Of a stretch of 64,000 bases of DNA, positions 1-9,800 are shown piece after piece. Within the stretch, counting starts at the first letter, position 1. Each line of letters starts with the position of its first letter. The notes beneath the pieces are model-generated. The model did not search any database and had not been told where the DNA came from. It was given only the letters and a program-made list of their open reading frames with translations. Source of the DNA: Tubulanus polymorphus (lineage: Eukaryota; Nemertea; Palaeonemertea; Tubulaniformes; Tubulanidae). A program made the translations under genes and the position numbers. The stretch lies in the NCBI RefSeq assembly GCF_964204645.1, contig NC_134030.1, forward strand, positions 16,247,110 to 16,311,109, in the 5' to 3' direction.

Positions 1-4
1 ATTA

Positions 5-433
5 CTAATTTGTAAATTTATAAGCAACAAATAATACAATAACAGTTCCGCCTAAAATCCGTATTATTTCATATTTCTTCTGTTCATTACTTGGGGTATA
101 ATAATCTGATAATTTAGGTTTATATAGATGTAATTTTTCTTTATTTGTTACTGGATTATATAAACTCATTGCATCATCAACTGACTTAAAATCTCTATTT
201 GAAATTTTCTGATCATATAATTCTTTATTAATACATGTATAATCCATCTAATTTTGTCTTTTTTCTCTATATTCTTCTGCTGCTTTATTATATTTCTCTA
301 ATGCTAAGTTATGTCTTCTTGGTTCTGCTAATGAACTATTTTTATCAATATGCTTAAATAAATCACCACCACCTGTAAATGCTCAAGCGTTAATAATTGC
401 CGATCCTATAATAGTTATAATTGCAGAAGCCAT
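5..433 (-). pseudogene. Polinton A small membrane protein, broken
   Basis: One reading frame of about 142 codons with two in-frame stops (TGA at codon 17, TAG at codon 62). The N-terminus is a short hydrophobic stretch rich in Ala, Ile and Gly. It is followed by a charged helical part (RRHNLALEKYNKAAEEYREK), and the C-terminal part has LSDYYTPSNEQKKYEI followed by one membrane segment (IIRILGGTVIVLFVAYKF). I recognise this layout, with an RHxxALE segment and a YTPS-EQK box before a terminal membrane helix, from small conserved proteins of Maverick/Polinton elements; its function is not established. It is the last of a row of minus-strand genes leading away from the element end at 6,388. The two stops make the gene dead. 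The start is the first ATG of the hydrophobic N-terminus. Confidence 0.65.
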
Positions 434-457
434 TTATTTGATAAAAAAATTATGTAT

Positions 458-678
458 TTATATAGGAGGAATATATTTTTGTTTTTCCAAATAATCAATA
501 GTTAAATTAGATAAAGTAACGGCTAACGTTAATTTTAAAATATCATTGATGTAAAATCTATCAACATTAATACTTCCCACTTTAAATACTTTTTTAATAC
601 CATTGTATATCCAACAGTTCCAACTGATAGTAATGCTCCATTATATAAACCAGTTAATATCCACTTATTATCACTCAT
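458..678 (-). pseudogene. Polinton A two-helix membrane protein, frameshifted
   Basis: A reading frame of about 70-75 codons starts at 678 with MSDNKWILTGLYNGALL, then changes frame near 590 and continues to a stop at 458-460. The product would have a Gly/Leu-rich first helix (residues 8-26), a basic link, and a second hydrophobic segment (LKLTLAVTLSNLTIDYL) ending in KYIPPI. Small proteins of this shape occur beside the structural genes in Maverick and adintovirus genomes, and a membrane role is inferred. The gene follows the acidic protein gene by 3 bp. The frame change suggests decay. Confidence 0.5.
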
Positions 679-681
679 TTG

Positions 682-978
682 TTAATCAAAAAAATCACCT
701 TCTTCAAAATATTTAGTTCATTTAGTTATAATTATTTCAAAATTTATTTCATTACTACTTTTATGATTATCCTATAATTCAGTTATTATTTTTCTAATAT
801 CATCAATAATAAAATCTTCATCTAATTCATAAAATCTTAAAGACTCTCTAATTAAATCAGTAATATTTTCTACATCATAAGTTTATTTATTTATTGTTGT
901 TTCATATTCAAATGTTGTTTCATTTGAAAATGTAATATTTTTGATATGAGTTATTACATCATTAATGTTAAATTTCAT
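682..978 (-). pseudogene. Polinton A acidic protein, three in-frame stops
   Basis: A 99-codon frame beginning MKFNINDVITHIKNITFSNE, interrupted by TAA (codon 32), TAG (codon 69) and TGA (codon 87) before its terminal TAA. The predicted product is acidic and mostly helical, with no motif I recognise. It lies between the penton-like gene (130 bp upstream) and the two-helix membrane gene (3 bp downstream), and so belongs to the same tandem row. The three different stop codons argue for random decay and against a reassigned codon. Confidence 0.45.
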
Positions 979-1110
979 TTCTTTCTCGCGTTTAAAATCA
1001 AATCCAAAACAAAAAACTCGGTCCTGTTATATTCATTTATATAGTGAAAAAAGTTATTCTTTACATCTTATAACTAATTCATATATCACAGGAAAGTTAT
1101 TCTAATCAAT

Positions 1111-1809
1111 TTAGTATCCATTATGATTTCTTATTTCTAACTTAAAATTATTAAATTTTGGAATACAAGGTTTTAAATCACACTCAGCTAAATTATAATC
1201 TATTTGTGTTCCTAATTGTTTAACATTATTAAATGGTAAAATATTTAATATACTAGAATTACGAATTGTATCTTTAATTGCTTCGAAAGTTTTTACAGGG
1301 TCAAATAAATTGCAATAAATGTAAAAGTGTGTAAAAGGCATTACGATTGGTGAAGCTTCGGCATTACGTATCCTTACATCTAGGTTAATTCCTAACAGTT
1401 TAGCTATAGGTTTTTTAACTACAAATTGATGTTCATCATTAGCTAACTTTATTCTTACTTTATTATTGATATCACTTTTTATAAATTTAATTCCAAATCC
1501 AACAGACCCACCCATTTTTAAACGAGCTCTTTTATTAATTTCTTGCGCTAATCTTTCTAAATTATATAATCCAGGTTTTAAAAATAGATGATACCATTTA
1601 TGCAAATTTCTAGCATGAACTAAAAAAGCTAAATGATCAAGACTTTTATTCGATATATTGTAAAAAGAGTTACATAAACTTATATCTACTAATTTTAAAT
1701 CTACACAATTTTTATATTCCCTATCTACTTGTACTAGTAAATTATGAGATTTATAATTTGTAAGCCTTCTTGAATCAACATATATTCTATATTCTTTTAA
1801 TTCTACCAT
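1111..1809 (-). CDS. Putative penton (minor capsid) protein of Polinton A
   Basis: An uninterrupted frame of 232 codons, the best preserved gene in element A. The N-terminal half has the pattern I associate with the single jelly-roll minor capsid (penton) proteins of Polintons: LKLVDISLCNSFYNIS near residue 38, then KPGLYNLERLAQEINKRAR near residue 78, and LAKLLGI-like text near residue 135. The length fits the family (about 200-260 residues). It starts 15 bp after the stop of the OB-fold-like gene, and an AT-rich leader (TTTTGAATAAAATATG) precedes the ATG. Assignment rests on remembered pattern, so a structural search would be decisive. Because its neighbours are broken, it is probably not expressed as part of a working virus. 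Confidence 0.55.
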   Translation of the reverse strand: MVELKEYRIYVDSRRLTNYKSHNLLVQVDREYKNCVDLKLVDISLCNSFYNISNKSLDHLAFLVHARNLHKWYHLFLKPGLYNLERLAQEINKRARLKMGGSVGFGIKFIKSDINNKVRIKLANDEHQFVVKKPIAKLLGINLDVRIRNAEASPIVMPFTHFYIYCNLFDPVKTFEAIKDTIRNSSILNILPFNNVKQLGTQIDYNLAECDLKPCIPKFNNFKLEIRNHNGY

Positions 1810-1823
1810 TTATTTAACATATT

Positions 1824-2177
1824 TTATTCAAAATCTATATCATGGTGCCCTTTTTCATTCTTACCTTAATATATGGAATAGAAATCACCAGAACATAATT
1901 CTTCTAAATCTTCACTTGATAATCTATGAAATCTATCTGGTAAATATGTTCTGAATTCATATTTATTTCCTTTTAATCCTTCATATTCTAAGAGGATAAC
2001 TAATTTATCTCCATATTTGTTAGAAACCGTATCAATATTTGTAATTAGATATTTCGTATGAATTGTTAGTTCATCTAATTTTTTAGATTTATAATCTACT
2101 GATTTAGCATTTGTGATATCTTTTATTCTATCTAGAAATGATTTGTTGTTCTCACTGTGTGCTTGTTTACTCACCAT
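1824..2177 (-). pseudogene. Putative OB-fold ssDNA-binding protein, Polinton A
   Basis: A 118-codon frame with one premature TAA (1,866-1,868). It has the same length as the copy in element C at 49,033 and is closely similar to it. The centre reads KYLITNIDTVSNKYGDKLVI, followed by a YLPDRFHRLSSEDLEEL box, and the tail is KNEKGHHDIDFE. The pattern of a strand pair with T/SxYGxK, then LPxRF, occurs in many Maverick-linked proteins. I infer an OB-fold single-strand binding role in protein-primed replication; I do not see a catalytic motif. Here the gene lies after the polymerase, whereas in C and E it lies next to the element end. A motif CAATTTTAATAAAAATATG sits just upstream of the ATG. Confidence 0.5.
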
Positions 2178-2187
2178 TTATTATACA

Positions 2188-2206
2188 TATTTTTATTAAA
2201 ATTGAA
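2188..2206 (-). promoter_or_regulatory. AT-rich upstream motif of OB-fold gene (A)
   Basis: The minus strand reads CAATTTTAATAAAAATATG about 12 bp before the ATG. It is nearly identical to motifs before other Polinton genes in this window, so I infer a promoter or leader element. Confidence 0.45.
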
Positions 2207-2216
2207 TTAAAGCCGA

Positions 2217-5200
2217 TTAACATGTTAGAATCCTTTTCATAATTTCATTCTCTTTTATTCCTTCTCTTTTGAACTTTAAGTATTCATCTAAATTGCAACC
2301 ATAAGCTACTGTATGAATTCCATCATCTAAAATATATTTTTTATCATCGAAAGGATTCAAACTTATCTTCTCTATCTCTTCAATAAACATTTCATGATCT
2401 TCGGATCTTAAACATTTCATCTTATGTTTTCTAACGTCTTCATTGAATATACAATTCATGTAATCTTTGAAATGAATATTCTTTTCTACTACACTTTTGG
2501 TAATTCCTTTCAATTTCTTTGATTCGTGAATTTTAGTTTTATAACTATACGTTTTAGATCGAATACCTATAAATTCAATCATTTCTTCACCTCCTAATTC
2601 ATCTTTGAATTTACCGGGCACCTTTTTATTATCATTGCTAAACAATTCATGAGTTTTAGGATAATTGCTGAAATCAAAATGATGTTTTAATGTTTTTAAA
2701 TCATCTGTTATGTTATTAGTTTTAATCTTTAATATGTAACTGTCAGTATCAAAATATAAGATTTCTATATGCTTTTCTCCAAAATGAGGTTGTACGTTAT
2801 AGTAAAATTCATACATCAGTATTTCTAAAACTGAAGCACCAACATAAATTGGTTTATTAAATTTCATAGAAGTTCTTATCAATTTAACTGCAGCTAAATT
2901 TTCATCAAATATTCTGTTACCAATAAATTTAGGGTATGTTTGTAAATGTGTAATTCTTTTACCATTGCTAACTAACTCAATATCATTTCTATTCCTAATA
3001 TTTTCACAAGTCTTACCATAGAATGCATTATTCATTAGTTTGAAAAAATCTTTCTCGAAATCAGTTTTAACTTTATTTCTCTGTTTGGTGTTAAAATCTA
3101 TATATTTTTCTAACCATTTAGATTGACTGAATGAAATATATCTATGTACTTTTTTTAGAATCATTCCTTGATTCAAATAAAACTTCAACATCCGATAATG
3201 CACTACATAATTATATTCATCTTCCCGAGTTACCATTAACTTTTCTGTATGAATATGATTTTCGGGTTTAATTCTTTTTTGATAATTTGATGATTCTTCA
3301 TGTGTTACAGTTTTATGTTCGGGACAGTATGCTAGATTTCTAGATTTAAATTTAATGTTTTTAGGATATTCCAAGTCTACAACGAAAAAGTAGCCAGTAT
3401 CTGAATCATCTGCAATATCTGGAATTCTTTTCTTCCAATCAAATTTATCATTATTTTCATGTTGTAAAACTTCAGTTATTTGAAATAATCCATAAGGCTG
3501 AGGTTCCATCATTGCCCAACCATATAGATTATTTGCATCTATATATAATAACTTATATCTAGGGTTATCATTTACATTGAAATATCTATCACCTAATACA
3601 CCTGAAACTCTTCCTCTTATAGATTTTTCAAATAATAATGATTATAATAATCTATATTTGTTAACAAATCCATTTTTATATCTGTAAATTGTAATCCACA
3701 ATCCCAAGTTAATCCTGGACTCGAATAACAATGACATGGATCAATATTGAAATATTTTAGATTAACATCTCTAAATCTTTCAAATATATCAGTTAATAAT
3801 AATACATCTGATTTTGAATATAAATCTACCAATTGTCCATGATTTTTCATTCCAAAATGATTCCAAATATTCAATGTTCTATTATATACTTCATCTTTAA
3901 CATATTCATTTTTTAATTCATCATAGAATTGTTCTTTTAATAATTCAGTTATATTGAAATCATTATGATTTTTATAAAATGAATATGGAATTGCTCCTTT
4001 ATATCTCATTAATTGAAAATCATCATTATGTGGATAGTGTTGCTTTAATATTTTTAATTCATCATCAACTAATGATTTTGATAAATTATCTAATGAACTA
4101 CTTAAAAATCTATATGAATCTATAAATCTCAGACATCCAAATTGGTAAGATATATAATTCTCAGATGTAACATCTTTAATTTATATGTAGGTATTTTATC
4201 TTTTGATCTATTTGAATTCAATTTTTCTATTTCATTATTGATTTCTTCTATTTTATGACATAACTGTTTGATAAATAAATGTGCATAATACCCTGATAAA
4301 TTATGAAATATTACTGGAACAAAATTAATTTTCGTAGCTTTTAAATTACAATTCTAATGTCCCGCACCTCTAAACTTTCCATTCAAATGATCAAGATCTC
4401 TAACTTTTTTATCTTTACAATTAAATATCTTTTCATAATAATAACATTTGTCTGAAAACTCAAATTCTTCTTTATCTTCTTCTGTCATTATAATTTCTTT
4501 ATTTTTATTCAACAGTTTATTGAATTGTATTTCATATTCAATTAATAAGTCACAAAAATGATTGATAACATTTTCATTTCTATAATGATCTATATTCACT
4601 TTCGATTAGTTCTGGATAATCAGATTTAATATATAACCCGAAAGCTGCAGCACTTTGATGAATCTTTTTAATAGTATTTGTTATAAGTGGATCTGAATAA
4701 TCAATTACATCATTTTCATTACAATTTAATTTCTTTCTTTTATGATATATTTCCTTTCTATCTTGATCAGTTAATTCCTTATTTAGTGATTCAAAATCTC
4801 CATATATTACAAATGGTACTTTATTTTTTTAATCATATTTTTTGAATTCTAATATCTTATCTTTTTCAATTGGTAAAATCATTTTACAATAATCATGATT
4901 ATCACATAATTGTTTATGATTTAATAATGTACTTCCATTGCTGAATCTATGTACTAAACATTTTCTACATAGATATATTTTATTGTGATTATTTTCTTTT
5001 CTAAAACAGAAATCGATTTGTTTTATCCACATATAATGATTTTCATAATATAATATATTTATAACACCATTTGAATCATAATCCTTTGATAAATACAGTG
5101 GCTCTAATGTAAAATGTTCAATTTTATTGCCTTTTGTACTTGGTAATTTGATTAAATCGAATACATTTATTTTTAGATTATTATCTTTTTCTATTTTTGG

Positions 5201-6190
5201 GATATTTTTAATTCTTACAGGATAATTATCTATCTTATGATTATTTTCAAATTGTTTATAATTTGTTAATCTAAAACTATGTGTAATATCTTCTGTTGGA
5301 TGTAAGCAACTTATAACTGTCCATAGAAAACATTTATCATCTTCATTTTGTACATTTATAACAGCATTAGTTTTAAATGGTAATTTGATATAACTCGACG
5401 CTTCAATATCTGTTTCTTTATAATATGATAAATTATTTTCATCAATTGGTTTCGATTTAGTTAATTTATTATATTTTGTATTGTATACATGCAAAGTCAA
5501 AAATATTATTTCATCAAATATTAAACCTGATCCTTCAAAATATTTCTCTTCTATTTTACTTTTTTATTTCATCAATATGTTGTTTTGAAATAATATGTTG
5601 TGAATGAGAATTTATATTATATATTGGTTTATCTTCAGATTTTATAAATTTAACTTTAACTGATATGCTAATTTTAGGGTATTCAACATCAGTAATTATT
5701 CTTATAATACTTTTCATATTTTCTAAATGTTTTTTTTATTTTCTTCTGATGTTTTGCCTTTATGAAATTTAAATTCAATAGCAGCTGGTCCAATATCACT
5801 TTTGAATGCTTTTGTATTATTTTGGTTATTTCTATTTCTTTTTTATTATCTAATGAATTAATATAATTTCTAACATCTTCCATGTATGGTCTTTTATTGT
5901 TTAATTTATTCTTTATTCTTTTAATTGTCTTCTGTTTCTTATCATTATCTTTATCAAAATAATCTTCACCTAAAATATCATTATTGATATTCCTAATATG
6001 ATTTTTAGATTTTAAATGTTCTTTATAATATCTTTTATCACTGAATGATTGTTTACATGTATCACATTTGTATGTTTCTTTTTCATTCTTTAATTCATCT
6101 AATTTAGTTTCTAATATATCATCTTTATATTCTAACTTTATTATTTATTTATTTATCTATTATTTATTTTTTATAAATTTATTTTCTAAG
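2217..6190 (-). pseudogene. polB: Protein-primed type B DNA polymerase, Polinton A (broken)
   Basis: Family B polymerase of Maverick type, about 1,300 codons in several frames. In order: a C2H2-like finger (6,075-5,990, HFKSK-type spacing), a long N-terminal domain with the DDKCFLWTVISCLHP box (about 5,345-5,300), a CxxC-type finger (about 4,985), the endonuclease-like KVRDLDHLNGKFRGAG box (4,420-4,360), motif A around 3,530 (DANNLYGWAM), motif B NNAFYGKT (about 3,030) and motif C YFDTDSYI (about 2,750). Finger and polymerase are in one frame across 5,900, so the fingers are part of the polymerase. Breaks are visible near 5,690, 5,560, 4,830, 4,600, 4,350, 4,180 and 3,650, and the start codon is lost in a deletion near 6,190. 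Motifs A-C are intact, but the gene cannot give one protein. It primes replication on a terminal protein in the known family. Confidence 0.9.
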
Positions 6191-6208
6191 TGTGTTTTAG
6201 TTTTATTC

Positions 6209-6227
6209 AAATTTTTTATTAAAATTG
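6209..6227 (-). promoter_or_regulatory. AT-rich upstream motif, fused copy (A)
   Basis: The minus strand reads CAATTTTAATAAAAAATTT, identical to the motif before the polymerase in element C. In A it stands directly between the terminal palindrome and the truncated polymerase. In C two copies of the motif flank the OB-fold gene, so recombination between two copies may have removed that gene here. Confidence 0.5.
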
Positions 6228-6271
6228 ATTTTAGAAGTTATTCATATTCATATATATGTATGAATATTTTA

Positions 6272-6388
6272 AGAGTAATAGGGATAATAGGGGTTCATAA
6301 CAAAGGTTGAGGGATCGAAAAATAAATTCGAGTGTGCCAGAATTTACCCTTCGACCTTTGGTATGAACCCCTATTATCCATATTACTC
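6272..6388. repeat. Terminal palindrome of Polinton A
   Basis: An imperfect palindrome of about 117 bp: left arm from AGAGTAATAGGGATAATAGG, right arm ending CCTATTATCCATATTACTC, with inner arms AAAGGTTGAGGGATCG and CCCTTCGACCTTTGG. The loop region carries ATTCGAGTGTGCCAGAATT. It lies between the polymerase end of element A and host intron sequence, and so marks the element end. The outermost bases read ATTACT, and an end in CT fits the AG...CT termini of Polintons. Confidence 0.8.
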
Positions 6389-6709
6389 GCGTATATCTCC
6401 CGGCTGGGTTGAGCGAACATCAAACGGCCAAAGTCGAACACAGATCAACCTATCTGCTCTCTCACATCAAGATAATATCACATATCGCAGGCTGTATCTT
6501 GCTTAAAAGAAAATGAAGCCGGCCGCCCTTGTAGCCATATGCTCGACGATGACCTACATATTCAGTGGGGGTGTATAACTTATACTCAAATCCTCCAAGC
6601 AAGTTTCCTTAAAATCCTTTAGGCTGTATCGCCCTACCAAGAACTTCGAGATGGCTTCCCTGGTGGCCTGATGCTAAAATCCAAATTAAATGGGATATTT
6701 CCACTTTAC
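6389..6709. other. ACE intron, no gene seen
   Basis: Host intron sequence between the end of Polinton A and ACE exon 11. I see no coding homology or repeat in it. Confidence 0.6.
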
Positions 6710-6808
6710 CTGATGTAAGGAGTGTTTGCAGGCACGTGGTATTTCGCTCCAGGATCAAAATCCGATTCAGATCGACTAACAGGCGGAGAAATCCCTTGAT
6801 ATTTACAT
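6710..6808 (-). CDS. ACE: ACE exon 11
   Basis: Acceptor TTTATAG and donor GTAAAG. It encodes [18 protein letters not shown], then [15 protein letters not shown], a conserved stretch of the M2 domain after the zinc site. It is the last exon visible; the next one, expected to carry the FQFHEALC-type box, is not found before Polinton A. Confidence 0.9.
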
Positions 6809-9800
6809 CTATAAAGTGCCGGATGGTCCAAATTAGAGCTCATTGATTAATTCGAATGTTTAATTTTCTACACGACTGTTTACTTTTTACCTTAAATTCC
6901 ACCAGTGTTTGTTGTATTGCTGGGATGTTGTTTGTCCACTAAATACTCTCCATCTCCATTGATCAACAAGATATCCAAACGGTAAGAATGATACTTTTTC
7001 TAACGCTTGTTTGAATAAGAAATTCAAATCTGCTTCTATGGAAAAATGCCGATTACATCATATATCAAACAGCTATTTTCATACTTACGCGCTAAATTTT
7101 CACTTGCATGCCCTGGCATATAATATGACAATTCATCATCCATTTGCAGGACATCTTCAGGTGAAGTAGTGGGAAAATGTCTTACTCAATAAAGGGAATA
7201 TGAGTAATTGGAAAATGACGTTTTCATACCAGAGAGTGACTCGCCACTACTTTTTTAAAGATACATATTTCACTACATAAATGGCAGGAATATGGTAGAA
7301 GATAAAAACAAATATAATGGTCCAAGTTTTAACATCTTGTCAACCTCATAAAGCTTGCCATGAAAAAATCGAGAAAACAGATGAAATAGATGAAATCAAA
7401 TGTGAGGTTTGTTATGAATTTATACATAAAATGAAGTATGATAGAGATCTTGAAATATCAAAACACAAGCAAAATCTGAGTGAAAATAATACAGGAGAAT
7501 ATTATTGTGATGACAAACCTGTAAAAAATCAATCAAAAACATGATTCTAAAACTAAATCTAATTCGAATAATCCTTATATATGGAAATATTAGAGATTAT
7601 ATCAATTCATTAGAAAGAAAAGATAGAATTGTTATACATGAAAGAAGATTATACTTTTACGAAGATTTTTAGATTCTTTCAAGGTATAACAACAAAAGAA
7701 TATAGAAAATATATTGAAAGAACGGAAAAGATAATACACATCGTAACGCGTAATCATTTAAATATGACATCCTACCATTACGTTGGATGCGATAAAACCA
7801 CAATACACTTTTTCATTAGGATTGAATTTTCTAAATTCATCATCTAAGTTACATTGAGTTCCTATATCATTGAATGATTTTCCATTATCTAATTCACATT
7901 GAATTGCAATATTTGATGAATTTTCATTATAGATAATTTGTTATTATCAAAATTGAAATAATATAATTGTCTTTTTTCAATTCTTAAGTTAATCAAATCA
8001 TTGTAACCTTTCGAAAGTATTAAATCATCATTTCTTTCATTGAAAGGAGTTTGAATAATATTTACTACGTTTTCATCTAAAGTTCCTTTATAATTTAAAA
8101 CTGTATTGAATATTTGAGGATTTTGAGCACCATTATCAAAAGTATCAATTAGTTCAGTAATTAAATATGTTTCATTTGATAATATTTGATTAATTACAGT
8201 AATATTATCAATTTTATAATGCCTCTCATACACTAAATTTGATGCTGAGATATAACTTTTAATGTTAAACTGTGAAAATAATTTAATTTAATTTTTTTTA
8301 ATGTTAAAAATTTATATTTTATCATTCGAAATCTATATTTGATCTTATTTTTCTAGATTATCATGCTAACACTTTACTCTCACTTTTAAAATATGGAAAT
8401 ATTAGAGTAATTGGGAATATGGGGGTTCATAACAAAGGTTGAAGGGGCGTGTGAGTAAAAAATAAAAATATATTCGAGCGTGCGAGAATTTATTTTTATT
8501 TTTTACGAGCTCGACCCTTCGACCTTTTGTATGAACCCCCATATTTCCAATTACTCATATGTTCCCTTTAACCCATTGATGCATCATTGCAATAAATTGT
8601 GGAAAGGTAGGTCAAATTAGAAAATGAATAAATTTGGCTGCACTGAATGGTCCGCCATTGACGTGAATCCATGCATAACCCGGTAATCCCAGTGCATGGA
8701 TTAACATCATCACTCGATTTGGTTCCGCTAATGAAGGCACTATAATTGGATACATCTACCCCAGCAGTTTCAACTGTATCGCAACTGTATCGCCTACTAA
8801 CTATCGCTTCTTAGATATATTTAGATACTTATTTTGGACCAAATGGGCTCTCAGGTTTAAGAGTAAATTACAGATTAGTTTATGTCACAAGAATTAAGAC
8901 TATTTTAAGAGGTCACTCACTCGAGCTATTTGAAATTGTATCGAGTAAACCAATTTCCTTTAGATGTTTGGGTGTTGATACCGATAACGACATTACGTCA
9001 CCAACTGCTTCATGAAATCCTTAAATGAAAAAATAAGATAATTTACACACAGCGCTTAATCAAAGTCTTACATTAAAAAAATCAAATTTACATGCTTCAG
9101 GAAGGGCTAAGGTTTTTGAATACCTGGATTTGCGCCTCTGCGAAAAACCTGTGGTTGCGTTCTGTATTGCAGATAATATTCAATGTGACCCATTTCATGA
9201 TGAACTGTTAATAAATCATCCATTGTTATATCCGTACATTGTTTGACCCTGCATATACAGAAATTGTGGAAAGGTGCCATTAAATTACTTCACATTTCCC
9301 ATGGGGATATTTTTAGATAATAATCCCAATCTTGCTTGTACAATATTTGGCCGGAGCATTCGTTTAAGCTTGCTTTCTGGATCCGGTTTTTCCCGCTATT
9401 CAAGTTAGAACGGCGCAGTTTGGGAATTGTCGTATGCAGTCCGCCCAGCTAAGCGCCGATTTTGTGTTCGGTTAAATCATGGATACTAGAACGTTGGGGT
9501 CCATGGTGAAATGGTAGCCATCAATTTAAACGCTTATGCCATGTTTAAAACATAGTCTTTCTCTTAATCCCTCATTCTGGGATCATACGATTAATTTACT
9601 GAATATCGACTTTCTTGCTGGAAAATATGACCAGAAAACCTTACTGATATCAAATTCCAATATCATGAATATCATATCTGTCCCCCTTTTAGTATTCTGT
9701 TTTACATTAAACTGAGCCACATTTTCAAAAACATATCAACATCTTTATTTTGTTCTATAGTCTCCAACCATGAGCGATACATTCTGTTCAAACGCAAAGA

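Larger units (their letters stand above)
7203..8554. mobile_element. Polinton B, internally deleted derivative
   Basis: A 1.35-kb segment in ACE intron 9. The left end reads AGTAATTGGAAAATG, and the right end is the palindrome whose outer arm reads CCAATTACT. The left half holds a plus-strand remnant of the finger/polymerase N-terminus, the right half a minus-strand remnant of the gene found at the right end of element D. Everything between is missing. Flanking bases AATATG and CATATG agree at five of six positions and may be the target duplication. Similarity of the two ends may extend outward (AAAGGGAA on both sides, inverted), so the exact boundary is uncertain. Confidence 0.65.
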
